Origin: PXAH01 sp964605645
GTDB taxonomy: Bacteria; Omnitrophota; Gorgyraeia; Duberdicusellales; 4484-171
Assembly (NCBI GenBank): GCA_964605645.1
Contig: CAZSDJ010000057.1
Span: forward strand, 1-8,216
DNA length: 8,216 nt
Direction of reading: 5' to 3'
Both the position numbers and the translations under genes were made by a program. Shown here in pieces: positions 1 to 4,346 of the stretch. Under the pieces are notes generated by a model. That model searched no databases, was not told where the DNA came from, and saw only the letters and a program-made list of their open reading frames with translations. How positions within the stretch are numbered: position 1 is the stretch's first letter; each line of letters begins with the position of its first letter.

Positions 1-3000
1 GTAGTCTTTCGCGCCAACGGCCTTGACATCTTTTGTATTTCGTGGTATAGTTACTTCAGAGGTAAAGCCATGACCATAACCAAGATCGCCTGGGATGATG
101 ACACTATCGCCCATATTGCCAGGCACGCAGTTGACCCCAAAGAAGTTGAGGCGGTTTGTTTTAGCAATAAAGCCTTTATCTTGCGCGGCAGAGGCAAAAC
201 TTACTATGCCCTGGGGCAAACAGCTGCCGGAAGATATCTGGCTGTTATTTTTAGATATCTGGGAAAAAATAAAGCTAAAATTATCACTGCTCGGGCTATG
301 TCTGAGCCGGAAAGAAAATATTACAAAAGGAGGCGATGAATGATGAAGAATAAAATACCTAAATTCAAATCCCTTGAAGAAGAACGCAACTTCTGGGACA
401 CTCATTCGGTCACTGACTATCTCGAAGAACTTAAACCAGTCAAGGTAGAATTCTCTAAACCCAAAAAAAAGCTTATCTCCCTGCGCCTGGACACCCCACA
501 AATCAAAGACCTTAAAAAAATCGCTTCGCACAAAGGTTTGGGTTATCTTACCCTCATCCGCTACTGGATTAATCAACACATCACCGAAGAACAAAAGCGA
601 TCGCGCACTCATCATTAACACCTGTTTAGCTTGGCTTAGCTCTTCTAAAACAGCTTCCCGGCGGGCTTTATCTGCAGCAAGATATTGGTCAATTTCGGTA
701 TGAATATCCTTATCAGGATAAAGGTAGTGGAGGATTTCCTCAAGCAGGGTAAGTTGGGCAAGCACAGGTGGCGCCCGGGCAATAATTGCCCAGTGCAGTT
801 GAATCAGCTGCTGATTATAATCTACCTGGCCTAAACGGCCTATGTTTGAGGTAAACTCTACTTCGAAAAAGAACCTGAATACGTAGAATTCGGGGGACAC
901 ATTACTTAATTCTGGAACTTCGGGTTTTGTCACACCTTCTGCCATGTCAATCTTTGCATTGTTCACAAGATGCAAGATCTCTTCTTCTGTTTCCGCGGCC
1001 TCGAGCCATGCAATAATATTTGGTACGCCTATCCCGCCCCAGGCAGTGCCGGAATCTCGTGATCCTGATAATCGGCCGTTGTCCCTATGCCTTCGCGTAA
1101 GCTCATTATCCAGTAGCCCGCCGAATATGTCCGGCTTGCCGGGCTCAGACAGCGGAAGTTTTTGCGCTTCTGGCCTCGGCGCTTGACTTTCATCAACATA
1201 TATAGTATTATTTAATTGATTAAACGTACTTTTATCCATAGAGGTGATTGGAATGAAAAAATTAGATGACCAAAAATGGCTGGAGAAGAATTTTAAAAAG
1301 CTTATAGCTAAATATGGCGGAGAATACGTGTTAATTGCTAACCATAAAGTTTTTCCTGTTAATGAATCTAACATTTCTAAAATAGAAAAAGAATTAAAAG
1401 AAAAATATAAAACTTCTCCTATCGGCATGCCTATACCCCGTAAAGAAGATCTATTGTCTATTCTAAAATGCAAAGGATAACTTTTCCCTATATTGTTAAC
1501 CGCCCTATCATTCCTATCTGGATAAGAAATGAACAAGAAAAAAGGAGTTGCTTTATGTTTAGAAACAAAATCATTGTAGACCCCAAAATCAGGTTTGGGA
1601 AGCCCTGTATCAAAGGCACCCGTATCGCTGTTAGTGACATCCTGAACCTTATTGCCGGCGGCTATTCTATTGAAAACATCCCAAAGCAATACCCTCGAAT
1701 TACAAAAAAAGATGTAATCATAGCCATTGAGTTTGCTTCCCAATTTATGGAACACCCTACTTTGGCAACCTCGCAACATTAAATTACTATGGATATTCTT
1801 GCCGATCAATGCGTAAATAAAGAAAGGAGGTAATATTATGTTAAAACACTTTAAAATTGTAATTGAAGAAGAAAGAGAAGGCGGATACTCTGTATTTGTC
1901 CCTTCATTACCGGGTTGCGCCTCCCAAGGTGAAAGCATCGAAGAAGCCGTAGCCAACATTAAAGAAGCTATTGAATTATACCTTGAATCTCTCCGCCAAG
2001 ACGGCCTACCCATTCCTGAATCTGATATAAAAGTGGTAGTAAAAGATGTCGAGGTCAATGCATGACCAAATTGCCCCGTATCTCCGGCAAAAAAACTATT
2101 TCCGCCCTTCAGAAAGCCGGTTTCATTGTCAGGCGCCAAAAAGGTTCTCATATAATTATGAGGCATAAAACTAACCTTTCCCGGCGCTGTGTTATTCCTC
2201 TGCATGGCTCCCAAACTATTAAGCCTGGAACTTTCCGTTCTATACTTAGAGGCGCTGGTATTTCTAAAGAAGAATTCATCAACCTCCTCAAATAACTTCA
2301 CAGCCTCAGCCTCATCCCTTATACCTTTATATATATAACTCAGCTCTTCTGTTGCTCTAACTACTTCTTCCTCCGACCATCCCGGATGTATGGGATAATT
2401 ATTAACTGTTTCAGGGCGAAAATCTTGACTTTCAAGAGGAAATATAGTATTATTTAAATACGTTAAAAAGGAGGTTAAGATGTTCTCTAATGAATTATTA
2501 AAAAGAATAACCGTTAACCAAAAAATCCAACGTGGTGAACCTTGTATTAAAGGAACGCGCACCCCGGTGTATGTGGTTTTAGAAGCATTATCTTCAGGAT
2601 TAACTTCTGGAGAAATTAAATCAGAGTATCCTCCTCTTACTGACGAAGACATAAGAGCCTGTCTGTTATTCGCGGCACTTCTTGCTAAAGAAGAGGAAAT
2701 CCCCCTTTCAATCCTATAATTACTATGAAGCTTATCATTGATGCTGACATCCCTCGTTCTTTTTTCAGTAGGCTTAAAGAAGTCGGTGGTAATTCTTGCA
2801 GTAAACTCCGGTGGTGCCCGGGTCATCTGGGCGATTTGGCTGGCTTGAGTTTCTAAAACCTCTTGCCAATTATCATGAAATTCACCTTCTTCTAGAGTTA
2901 AATTATATCTATTATCGGTTAGAATTGCTCTTGCTTCGGCTAAATTACGCTGTCCGTATCTGGTTTCTGCTTGTTCCTGAGCTTGACTTGAGACTGGGAG

Positions 3001-3252
3001 AGGATAATTAACTGTTTCAGGGCGAAAATCTTGACTTTGACCGGTAAATATAGTATTATTGAGATAGAGGTAATGAGAATGAAAGTTGAAAAAATTGAGA
3101 CAATCAAAAAAAAGTTTAAAAATGAGTGGCTTTTGATTGAGGTTACCGAAATCGATAAAGCCACTACCAAATGTATAAAAGGAAAACTTGTTGCCCATAG
3201 CCCGGACAGGGATAAAATTTATAAAAAATCTATCTCTTACAAAGGCCTGACC
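1..3252 (-). CDS. large minus-strand open frame passing under all cassettes (partial at left edge)
   Basis: In the minus frame whose codons pair with plus triplets 1-3, 4-6 and so on, there is no stop from 3252 down to 1: 1,084 codons, running off the left edge. The first in-frame ATG is at 3198, but the frame is preceded at 3255-3253 by one TAA and then continues upstream to 4186, so it may be the downstream half of one interrupted gene. Host-like segments (about 3030-2790, 2424-2296, 1182-619 and 69-1) alternate with stretches antisense to BrnT/BrnA, DUF5678, DUF433, HicB and HicA. Host segments contain SQDFRPETVN near two cassette starts and an RAPP motif twice. No family is recognised. 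Whether the antisense stretches are really translated is unknown. Seen: openness and shared frame. Inferred: a single large host gene. Confidence 0.5.
23..51 (+). promoter_or_regulatory. sigma70 promoter of the BrnT-BrnA module
   Basis: A perfect -35 TTGACA (23-28) and a -10 TATAGT (46-51) are separated by exactly 17 bp. Predicted transcription starts near position 58, followed at once by AGAGG (58-62), which is 7 nt from the BrnT ATG at 70, so the leader is very short. The spacing matches the four other cassette promoters in the window, although the sequence between the boxes differs. The antisense of this region is open in the large minus-strand frame. Confidence 0.7.
70..339 (+). CDS. brnT: BrnT-family toxin (type II ribonuclease toxin)
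   Basis: The 89-residue product matches the BrnT pattern: an N-terminal WDDDTIAHIARHAVDPKEVE segment, then TYYALGQTAAGRYLAVIFRYLG and KAKIITARAMSEPERKYY at the C-terminus. BrnT toxins are RelE-fold ribonucleases that stop translation and are neutralised by BrnA. The length is full for the family. The start at 70 is supported by AGAGG at 58-62 and by the promoter just upstream. The stop at 337-339 abuts the ATG of the antitoxin gene, giving the usual toxin-first brnTA order. Its codons are exactly back-to-back with the open minus-strand frame, and it contains no TTA, CTA or TCA codon. Nothing indicates inactivation. Confidence 0.88.
   Translation: MTITKIAWDDDTIAHIARHAVDPKEVEAVCFSNKAFILRGRGKTYYALGQTAAGRYLAVIFRYLGKNKAKIITARAMSEPERKYYKRRR
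340..618 (+). CDS. brnA: BrnA/CopG-like antitoxin
   Basis: The 92-residue product follows BrnT directly and resembles CopG/BrnA-type antitoxins. It has an N-terminal KIPKFKSLEEERNFWDTHS segment that would contact the toxin, then a ribbon-helix-helix-like region (KKLISLRLDTPQIKDLKKIASHKG, residues about 43-66) and GYLTLIRYWINQHI at the C-terminus. It is expected to bind both BrnT and its own promoter. AAGGAGG (327-333) lies inside the end of brnT and serves either ATG at 340 or 343 (MM). All ten leucines and six serines avoid TTA, CTA and TCA. Immediately after the TAA at 616-618, host-like minus-strand coding resumes. Confidence 0.82.
   Translation: MMKNKIPKFKSLEEERNFWDTHSVTDYLEELKPVKVEFSKPKKKLISLRLDTPQIKDLKKIASHKGLGYLTLIRYWINQHITEEQKRSRTHH
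619..1182 (-). other. host protein segment between the BrnTA and DUF5678 cassettes
   Basis: These 188 codons belong to the large open minus frame and do not overlap a plus-strand gene. The translation is protein-like: SQAPRPEAQKLPLSEPGKPD at the N-side, an acidic helical part (AWLEAAETEEEILHLVNNAK), then QLHWAIIARAPPVLAQLTLL and a charged helical end (AADKARREAVLEELSQAKQV). The RAPP motif recurs in the host segment at 2790-3030. The stretch SNVSPEFY at 886-912 is the translation of a REP-like sequence. I do not recognise the family. Confidence 0.5.
886..912 (-). repeat. REP-like sequence (RAYT-associated type)
   Basis: Read on the minus strand this is GAATTAAGTAATGTGTCCCC followed by CGAATTC. 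The same motif occurs in the opposite orientation at 4348-4375 with few differences, directly upstream of a transposase remnant. Motifs of this kind are known to flank REP-associated Y1 transposases (RAYTs). Here it lies inside the open minus frame and would be translated as SNVSPEF. Confidence 0.5.
1183..1211 (+). promoter_or_regulatory. sigma70 cassette promoter 2
   Basis: The -35 TTGACT (1183-1188) and -10 TATTAT (1206-1211) are 17 bp apart, and TATAG directly precedes the -10 box as in the promoters at 2425 and 5576. Predicted transcription starts near 1218, about 35 nt upstream of the DUF5678-like gene. Its antisense reads LNNTI...ESQ in the open minus frame, the same reading as the three similar promoters. 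Confidence 0.75.
1253..1480 (+). CDS. DUF5678-like small protein
   Basis: The 75-residue product has the pattern WLEKNFKKLIAKYGGEYVLI followed by ANHKVFPV, which I relate to the DUF5678 family (a helix plus 'YGGKYVA...GKVVA' strands); family members often sit next to clan AA aspartic proteases. The ATG at 1253 is chosen because GAGG (1241-1244) lies 8 nt upstream; the in-frame GTG at 1244 has no ribosome site. The gene overlaps an out-of-frame ATG at 1468 that opens a truncated protease. Leucine codons TTA and CTA are used freely, unlike plus genes in the other phase. Function is unknown; antitoxin-like partner of the protease is an inference from context. Confidence 0.65.
   Translation: MKKLDDQKWLEKNFKKLIAKYGGEYVLIANHKVFPVNESNISKIEKELKEKYKTSPIGMPIPRKEDLLSILKCKG
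1468..1542 (+). pseudogene. N-terminal stub of a retropepsin-like aspartic protease
   Basis: The ATG at 1468 overlaps the end of the DUF5678-like gene and gives MQRITFPYIVNRPIIPIWIR, which looks like the start of clan AA aspartic proteases usually found after DUF5678. The sequence ends after about 25 codons, far before the DTG active site expected in these proteins. It then runs directly and in frame into the ribosome-binding region of the DUF433 gene, so a fused 104-residue product is possible. I read it as the remains of a second gene cut at a cassette junction. Confidence 0.5.
1555..1782 (+). CDS. DUF433 (VapB45-like) antitoxin
   Basis: The 75-residue product is a typical DUF433 protein: IIVDPKIRFGKPCIKGTRIAV (residues about 6-26), then DILNLIAGGYSIENIPKQYP and a C-terminal helical part. 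DUF433 folds like a helix-turn-helix and is the antitoxin partner of DUF5615 PIN-like toxins, as in VapBC45. The ATG at 1555 is chosen over the longer in-frame ATG at 1468 because AGGAG lies just upstream (about 1543-1547) and family members start with MF/MFKRI-like sequence. It has no dedicated promoter in view and would be co-transcribed from 1183. None of its three Leu or four Ser codons is TTA, CTA or TCA. Its toxin gene is only a stub. Confidence 0.82.
   Translation: MFRNKIIVDPKIRFGKPCIKGTRIAVSDILNLIAGGYSIENIPKQYPRITKKDVIIAIEFASQFMEHPTLATSQH
1789..1833 (+). pseudogene. 14-codon stub of a DUF5615 PIN-like toxin
   Basis: Six bases after the DUF433 stop, an ATG opens MDILADQCVNKERR and then a TAA. 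MDILADQCVNKE matches the start of DUF5615 (VapC45-like) toxins, whose first strand carries the conserved aspartate. The remaining hundred or so codons are missing. The last codons are made by the Shine-Dalgarno sequence (AAAGGAGG) of the following hicB gene, so the cut falls exactly at the next module's ribosome site. Confidence 0.65.
1838..2065 (+). CDS. hicB: HicB antitoxin
   Basis: The 75-residue product has the HicB core: FKIVIEEEREGGYSVFVPSL followed by PGCASQGES and a helix IEEAVANIKEAIELYLES. This partial RNase H-like domain blocks the HicA active site. The protein ends shortly after this domain and lacks a C-terminal ribbon-helix-helix or helix-turn-helix, so DNA binding by HicB alone is not evident. 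AAAGGAGG (about 1823-1830) sits 7 nt before the ATG. It overlaps hicA by ATGA (2062-2065), so translation is probably coupled. The gene is one base out of phase with the open minus frame, and four of six leucines are TTA or CTA, in contrast to hicA. Confidence 0.9.
   Translation: MLKHFKIVIEEEREGGYSVFVPSLPGCASQGESIEEAVANIKEAIELYLESLRQDGLPIPESDIKVVVKDVEVNA
2062..2295 (+). CDS. hicA: HicA mRNA interferase toxin
   Basis: The 77-residue product has the HicA fold pattern: ISGKKTISALQKAGF, then RRQKGSHIIMRH with the catalytic His30 in the KGSH motif, a strand RRCVIPLHG, and a C-terminal helix GTFRSILRGAGISKEEFINLLK. HicA is a double-stranded RNA-binding-like ribonuclease that cleaves mRNA and tmRNA. 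Full length and intact motif suggest an active toxin. It overlaps hicB by four bases, in the antitoxin-first order. Its codons are exactly back-to-back with the open minus frame, and none of its seven leucines and seven serines uses TTA, CTA or TCA. Confidence 0.92.
   Translation: MTKLPRISGKKTISALQKAGFIVRRQKGSHIIMRHKTNLSRRCVIPLHGSQTIKPGTFRSILRGAGISKEEFINLLK
2296..2424 (-). other. host protein segment between HicBA and the second DUF433 cassette
   Basis: These 43 codons of the large minus frame are not covered by a plus gene. The translation runs from SQDFRPETVNNYP into an acidic helical part (WSEEEVVRATEELSYIYKG, then RDEAEAVKLF). The SQDFRPETVN stretch is shared at DNA level with the segment ending at 3038. 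Family not recognised. Confidence 0.45.
2401..2432 (+). repeat. 32-bp shared left flank of two cassettes
   Basis: Positions 2401-2432 are identical to 3007-3038. The match covers about 24 bp upstream of the -35 box plus the box itself. Just beyond it the two copies differ by a three-base indel, which changes VNNYP to VNYP in the minus frame and keeps that frame open. Confidence 0.75.
2418..2482 (+). repeat. promoter-leader module, copy 1 (copy 2 at 5569-5633)
   Basis: Over 65 bp the two copies differ at only four positions, all between the -10 region and the ribosome-binding site. The distance from -35 to ATG is 55 bp in both. The genes driven are unrelated, so this is a reusable 5' part rather than a by-product of gene duplication. 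Confidence 0.8.
2425..2453 (+). promoter_or_regulatory. sigma70 cassette promoter 3 with shared leader
   Basis: The -35 TTGACT (2425-2430) and -10 TATTAT (2448-2453) have a 17-bp spacer. Positions 2418-2460 are identical to 5569-5611, and AAGGAGGTTAAGATG (2468-2482) is identical to 5619-5633, at the same distance. The leader is therefore shared between a DUF433 gene here and a hicB gene there. Confidence 0.8.
2480..2719 (+). CDS. DUF433 (VapB45-like) antitoxin, second copy
   Basis: The 79-residue product has the DUF433 core ITVNQKIQRGEPCIKGTRTP (residues about 10-29), then VLEALSSGLTSGEIKSEYPP and DEDIRACLLFAALLAKEEE. It is clearly diverged from the copy at 1555, so it is not a recent duplicate. 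AAGGAGG (2468-2474) is 5 nt upstream of the ATG. The gene lies one base out of phase with the open minus frame and uses TTA or CTA for seven of twelve leucines and TCA for three of six serines, opposite to the in-phase copy at 1555. Its expected DUF5615 toxin follows only as a fragment, so this is probably a solitary antitoxin. Confidence 0.82.
   Translation: MFSNELLKRITVNQKIQRGEPCIKGTRTPVYVVLEALSSGLTSGEIKSEYPPLTDEDIRACLLFAALLAKEEEIPLSIL
2725..2856 (+). pseudogene. truncated DUF5615 PIN-like toxin
   Basis: An ATG five bases after the DUF433 stop opens MKLIIDADIPRSFFSRLKEV and about 23 further residues up to a TAA at 2854-2856. The first twenty or so residues match the start of DUF5615 toxins (hydrophobic strand, conserved Asp, PRS). 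From about 2787 the sequence reads instead as the host protein on the minus strand (TRAPPEFTAR), so the rest of the toxin has been replaced. The fragment is too short to be an active PIN-like nuclease. Confidence 0.65.
2857..3030 (-). other. host protein segment before the DUF5678-protease cassette
   Basis: Part of the large open minus frame without an intact plus gene; the host-like reading extends to about 2787. It translates as SQDFRPETVNYPLPVSSQAQ, then a helical, charged stretch including AEARAILTDNRYNLTLEEGE and FHDNWQEVLETQASQIAQMT, ending in RAPPEFTAR. The RAPP motif also occurs in the segment at 619-1182. No known family is recognised. Confidence 0.45.
3031..3059 (+). promoter_or_regulatory. 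sigma70 cassette promoter 4
   Basis: The -35 TTGACT (3031-3036) and -10 TATTAT (3054-3059) have a 17-bp spacer. The 32 bp ending at 3038 are shared with the flank of promoter 3, while the middle of the spacer differs. Predicted transcription starts near 3066, which excludes an ATG at 3031 as the start of the following gene because that codon overlaps the -35 box. Confidence 0.75.
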
Positions 3253-3306
3253 TTAATCGACTATTCCGAAGACAAACTTCCCAAAGGTTATGCCATAATT
3301 TTTTAA
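3079..3306 (+). CDS. DUF5678-like small partner of an aspartic protease
   Basis: The 75-residue product begins MKVEKIETIKKKFKNEWLLI and continues with strand-rich sequence ending in DYSEDKLPKGYAIIF. I relate it loosely to DUF5678-like proteins found before clan AA aspartic proteases; the similarity to the copy at 1253 is weak. The ATG at 3079 is preferred because GAGG (3067-3070) lies 8 nt upstream; the ATG at 3073 is too close. The protease follows after 7 nt. Its codons are back-to-back with the minus frame, and five of six leucines and all four serines avoid TTA, CTA and TCA. The one TTA (3253-3255) is the only minus-frame stop between 4184 and 1. Confidence 0.6.
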   Translation: MKVEKIETIKKKFKNEWLLIEVTEIDKATTKCIKGKLVAHSPDRDKIYKKSISYKGLTLIDYSEDKLPKGYAIIF

Positions 3307-4155
3307 TTTTGATATGGCTAAACTCCCTCTTGAGATAAAAACAGGTGTTATTGTTCTTGACATACTCCTGAAAGGAAAGCGTAATCCCCGCATAGTTAAA
3401 ATGGTTTTAGACACAGGTGCTAGCATTACTACTGTTCCTACAGAAATAGCTTTAGCTATTGGTTGTGACCCTTCAAAACCTGAAAGCAGGATAGAAATAA
3501 TTACTGCAAGCAGAACAGAATATGTTCCCGTTATTATCATACCTAAAATTAAATTCTTAGAATTTGAACTTAAAAACATAAAGGCCGCCTGCCTTAACCT
3601 TCCGCCACGGAGTACTGTCTCCGGCCTTCTGGGCCTGAATGTTCTTAGCAACTTTGATGTTTTGCTTAAGTTCCGTTCTAAAATACTAGAAATAGCAAAA
3701 TAATTTATTGCTTTTTTAGTTGTACTTTCGACTTCCTTCGTTTCCCCCTGCATCCGGCAGATGCGCAACTCGTAAGCTTTTTTGGTTTCACGGGATTTTT
3801 GGGAATGTTTTAGGTGAAGGGATTCGTGTTCTTGGACTTTTTCTTTTGCTTTATTGCTAAGATATTTATAAGCAAGGTGGGTACTGTAGGGGGTGGCTAT
3901 ATAGGTATTTTCATCCCAGTCGGGCGGTGCATTCAGGCCATGGAATTCTTCATTCCACTTCTTAAAAGCATTCTCTATATCTTCTGCTAATTTCTCAAAC
4001 AGCCCGGCTGCTTCTGTATTTTCTTTAGCCTTAAACATCTCTGCAGCTTGGCGGCAGATGGAGAGAGTCAAAGTGGATGAATCCTCATTATCCGGCTTGA
4101 AAGGGCCGTTGCCCCTATTTATAGGTATACTGTTTGGATCATTAGCTGCTGGCAT
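3253..4155 (-). CDS. HExxH module, copy 3, running into cassette antisense
   Basis: The frame is open from about 4186; the first ATG is at 4155. Residues 1-140 are host-like: ICRQAAEMFKAKENTEAAGL, FEKLAEDIENAFKKWNEEFH, GLNAPPDW, then HESLHLKH (HESLH at residues 110-114) and KKAYELRICRMQG. From about 3715 the frame is antisense to the protease cassette and yields hydrophobic, unlikely protein. It stops at a TAA at 3253-3255, after which the same frame stays open to the left edge. HExxH is the zinc-binding motif of many metallopeptidases, but no such family is recognised and a third ligand cannot be fixed. Probably part of a larger interrupted gene with 1-3252. Confidence 0.5.
   Translation of the reverse strand: MPAANDPNSIPINRGNGPFKPDNEDSSTLTLSICRQAAEMFKAKENTEAAGLFEKLAEDIENAFKKWNEEFHGLNAPPDWDENTYIATPYSTHLAYKYLSNKAKEKVQEHESLHLKHSQKSRETKKAYELRICRMQGETKEVESTTKKAINYFAISSILERNLSKTSKLLRTFRPRRPETVLRGGRLRQAAFMFLSSNSKNLILGMIITGTYSVLLAVIISILLSGFEGSQPIAKAISVGTVVMLAPVSKTILTMRGLRFPFRSMSRTITPVFISRGSLAISKLKNYGITFGKFVFGIVD
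3314..3703 (+). CDS. retropepsin-like clan AA aspartic protease
   Basis: The 129-residue product carries the aspartic protease motif VLDTGAS (Asp33) after an N-terminal strand pair and a second signature GLLGLNVL (residues 104-111). This is the single-domain retropepsin layout, which works as a homodimer. There is no signal peptide or membrane segment, so it should be cytosolic. The start follows the DUF5678-like gene by 7 nt with no clear ribosome site, suggesting translational coupling. The whole two-gene unit is driven by the same kind of promoter as the toxin-antitoxin pairs. Its substrate is unknown. TTA leucines occur, as expected for its phase. On the minus strand the open frame continues through it. 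Confidence 0.82.
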   Translation: MAKLPLEIKTGVIVLDILLKGKRNPRIVKMVLDTGASITTVPTEIALAIGCDPSKPESRIEIITASRTEYVPVIIIPKIKFLEFELKNIKAACLNLPPRSTVSGLLGLNVLSNFDVLLKFRSKILEIAK

Positions 4156-4163
4156 AGTGGTAG

Positions 4164-4187
4164 AAAATAGGTGTCTGTCCCCTTTTT
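4164..4187 (-). repeat. hairpin repeat before HExxH module copy 3 (imperfect)
   Basis: AAAATAGG-TGTCTGTC is followed by CCCTTTTT rather than CCTATTTT, so the right arm has decayed or belongs to the transposase-end variant. It is related to the copies at 5230 and 6532. Confidence 0.6.
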
Positions 4188-4318
4188 ATATTCATTGGTA
4201 TTAGTATTTGTTGATTTATAGGTTTTCAGAGATTTTTTATTATAACGTCGTTTAATACGAGGTCGTTCTGACTTCTCTATCCTTCTGCTATAAGCCTGGC
4301 TATCCTTGGCATGCCTAA

Positions 4319-4346
4319 ATTATACCCTTGATGACTGTTTTGTCAA
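4319..4346 (-). promoter_or_regulatory. consensus sigma70 promoter of the transposase remnant
   Basis: On the minus strand TTGACA (4346-4341) and TATAAT (4324-4319) both match consensus exactly with a 16-bp spacer. The ATG of the remnant is only 6 nt after the -10 box, so a transcript would be leaderless or nearly so. It points towards the minus frame at 4186-3253. Confidence 0.65.

Noticed and set aside
944..1186. Plus-strand 80-codon open frame
   Set aside because: No ribosome site and low-complexity Ser/Pro composition; it is the shadow of the host segment on the minus strand.
2811..3011. Plus-strand 66-codon leucine-rich frame
   Set aside because: Shadow of the host segment; leucine richness comes from the antisense of Asn/Glu/Lys codons, and no ribosome site is seen.
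2940..3170. Minus-strand 76-codon hydrophobic frame
   Set aside because: It lies in a different minus frame from the host segment, overlaps promoter 4 and the DUF5678-like gene, and has no supporting motif.
3695..3717. Possible terminator after the protease gene
   Set aside because: Only a four-pair GCAA/TTGC stem precedes the T-tract; too weak to call.
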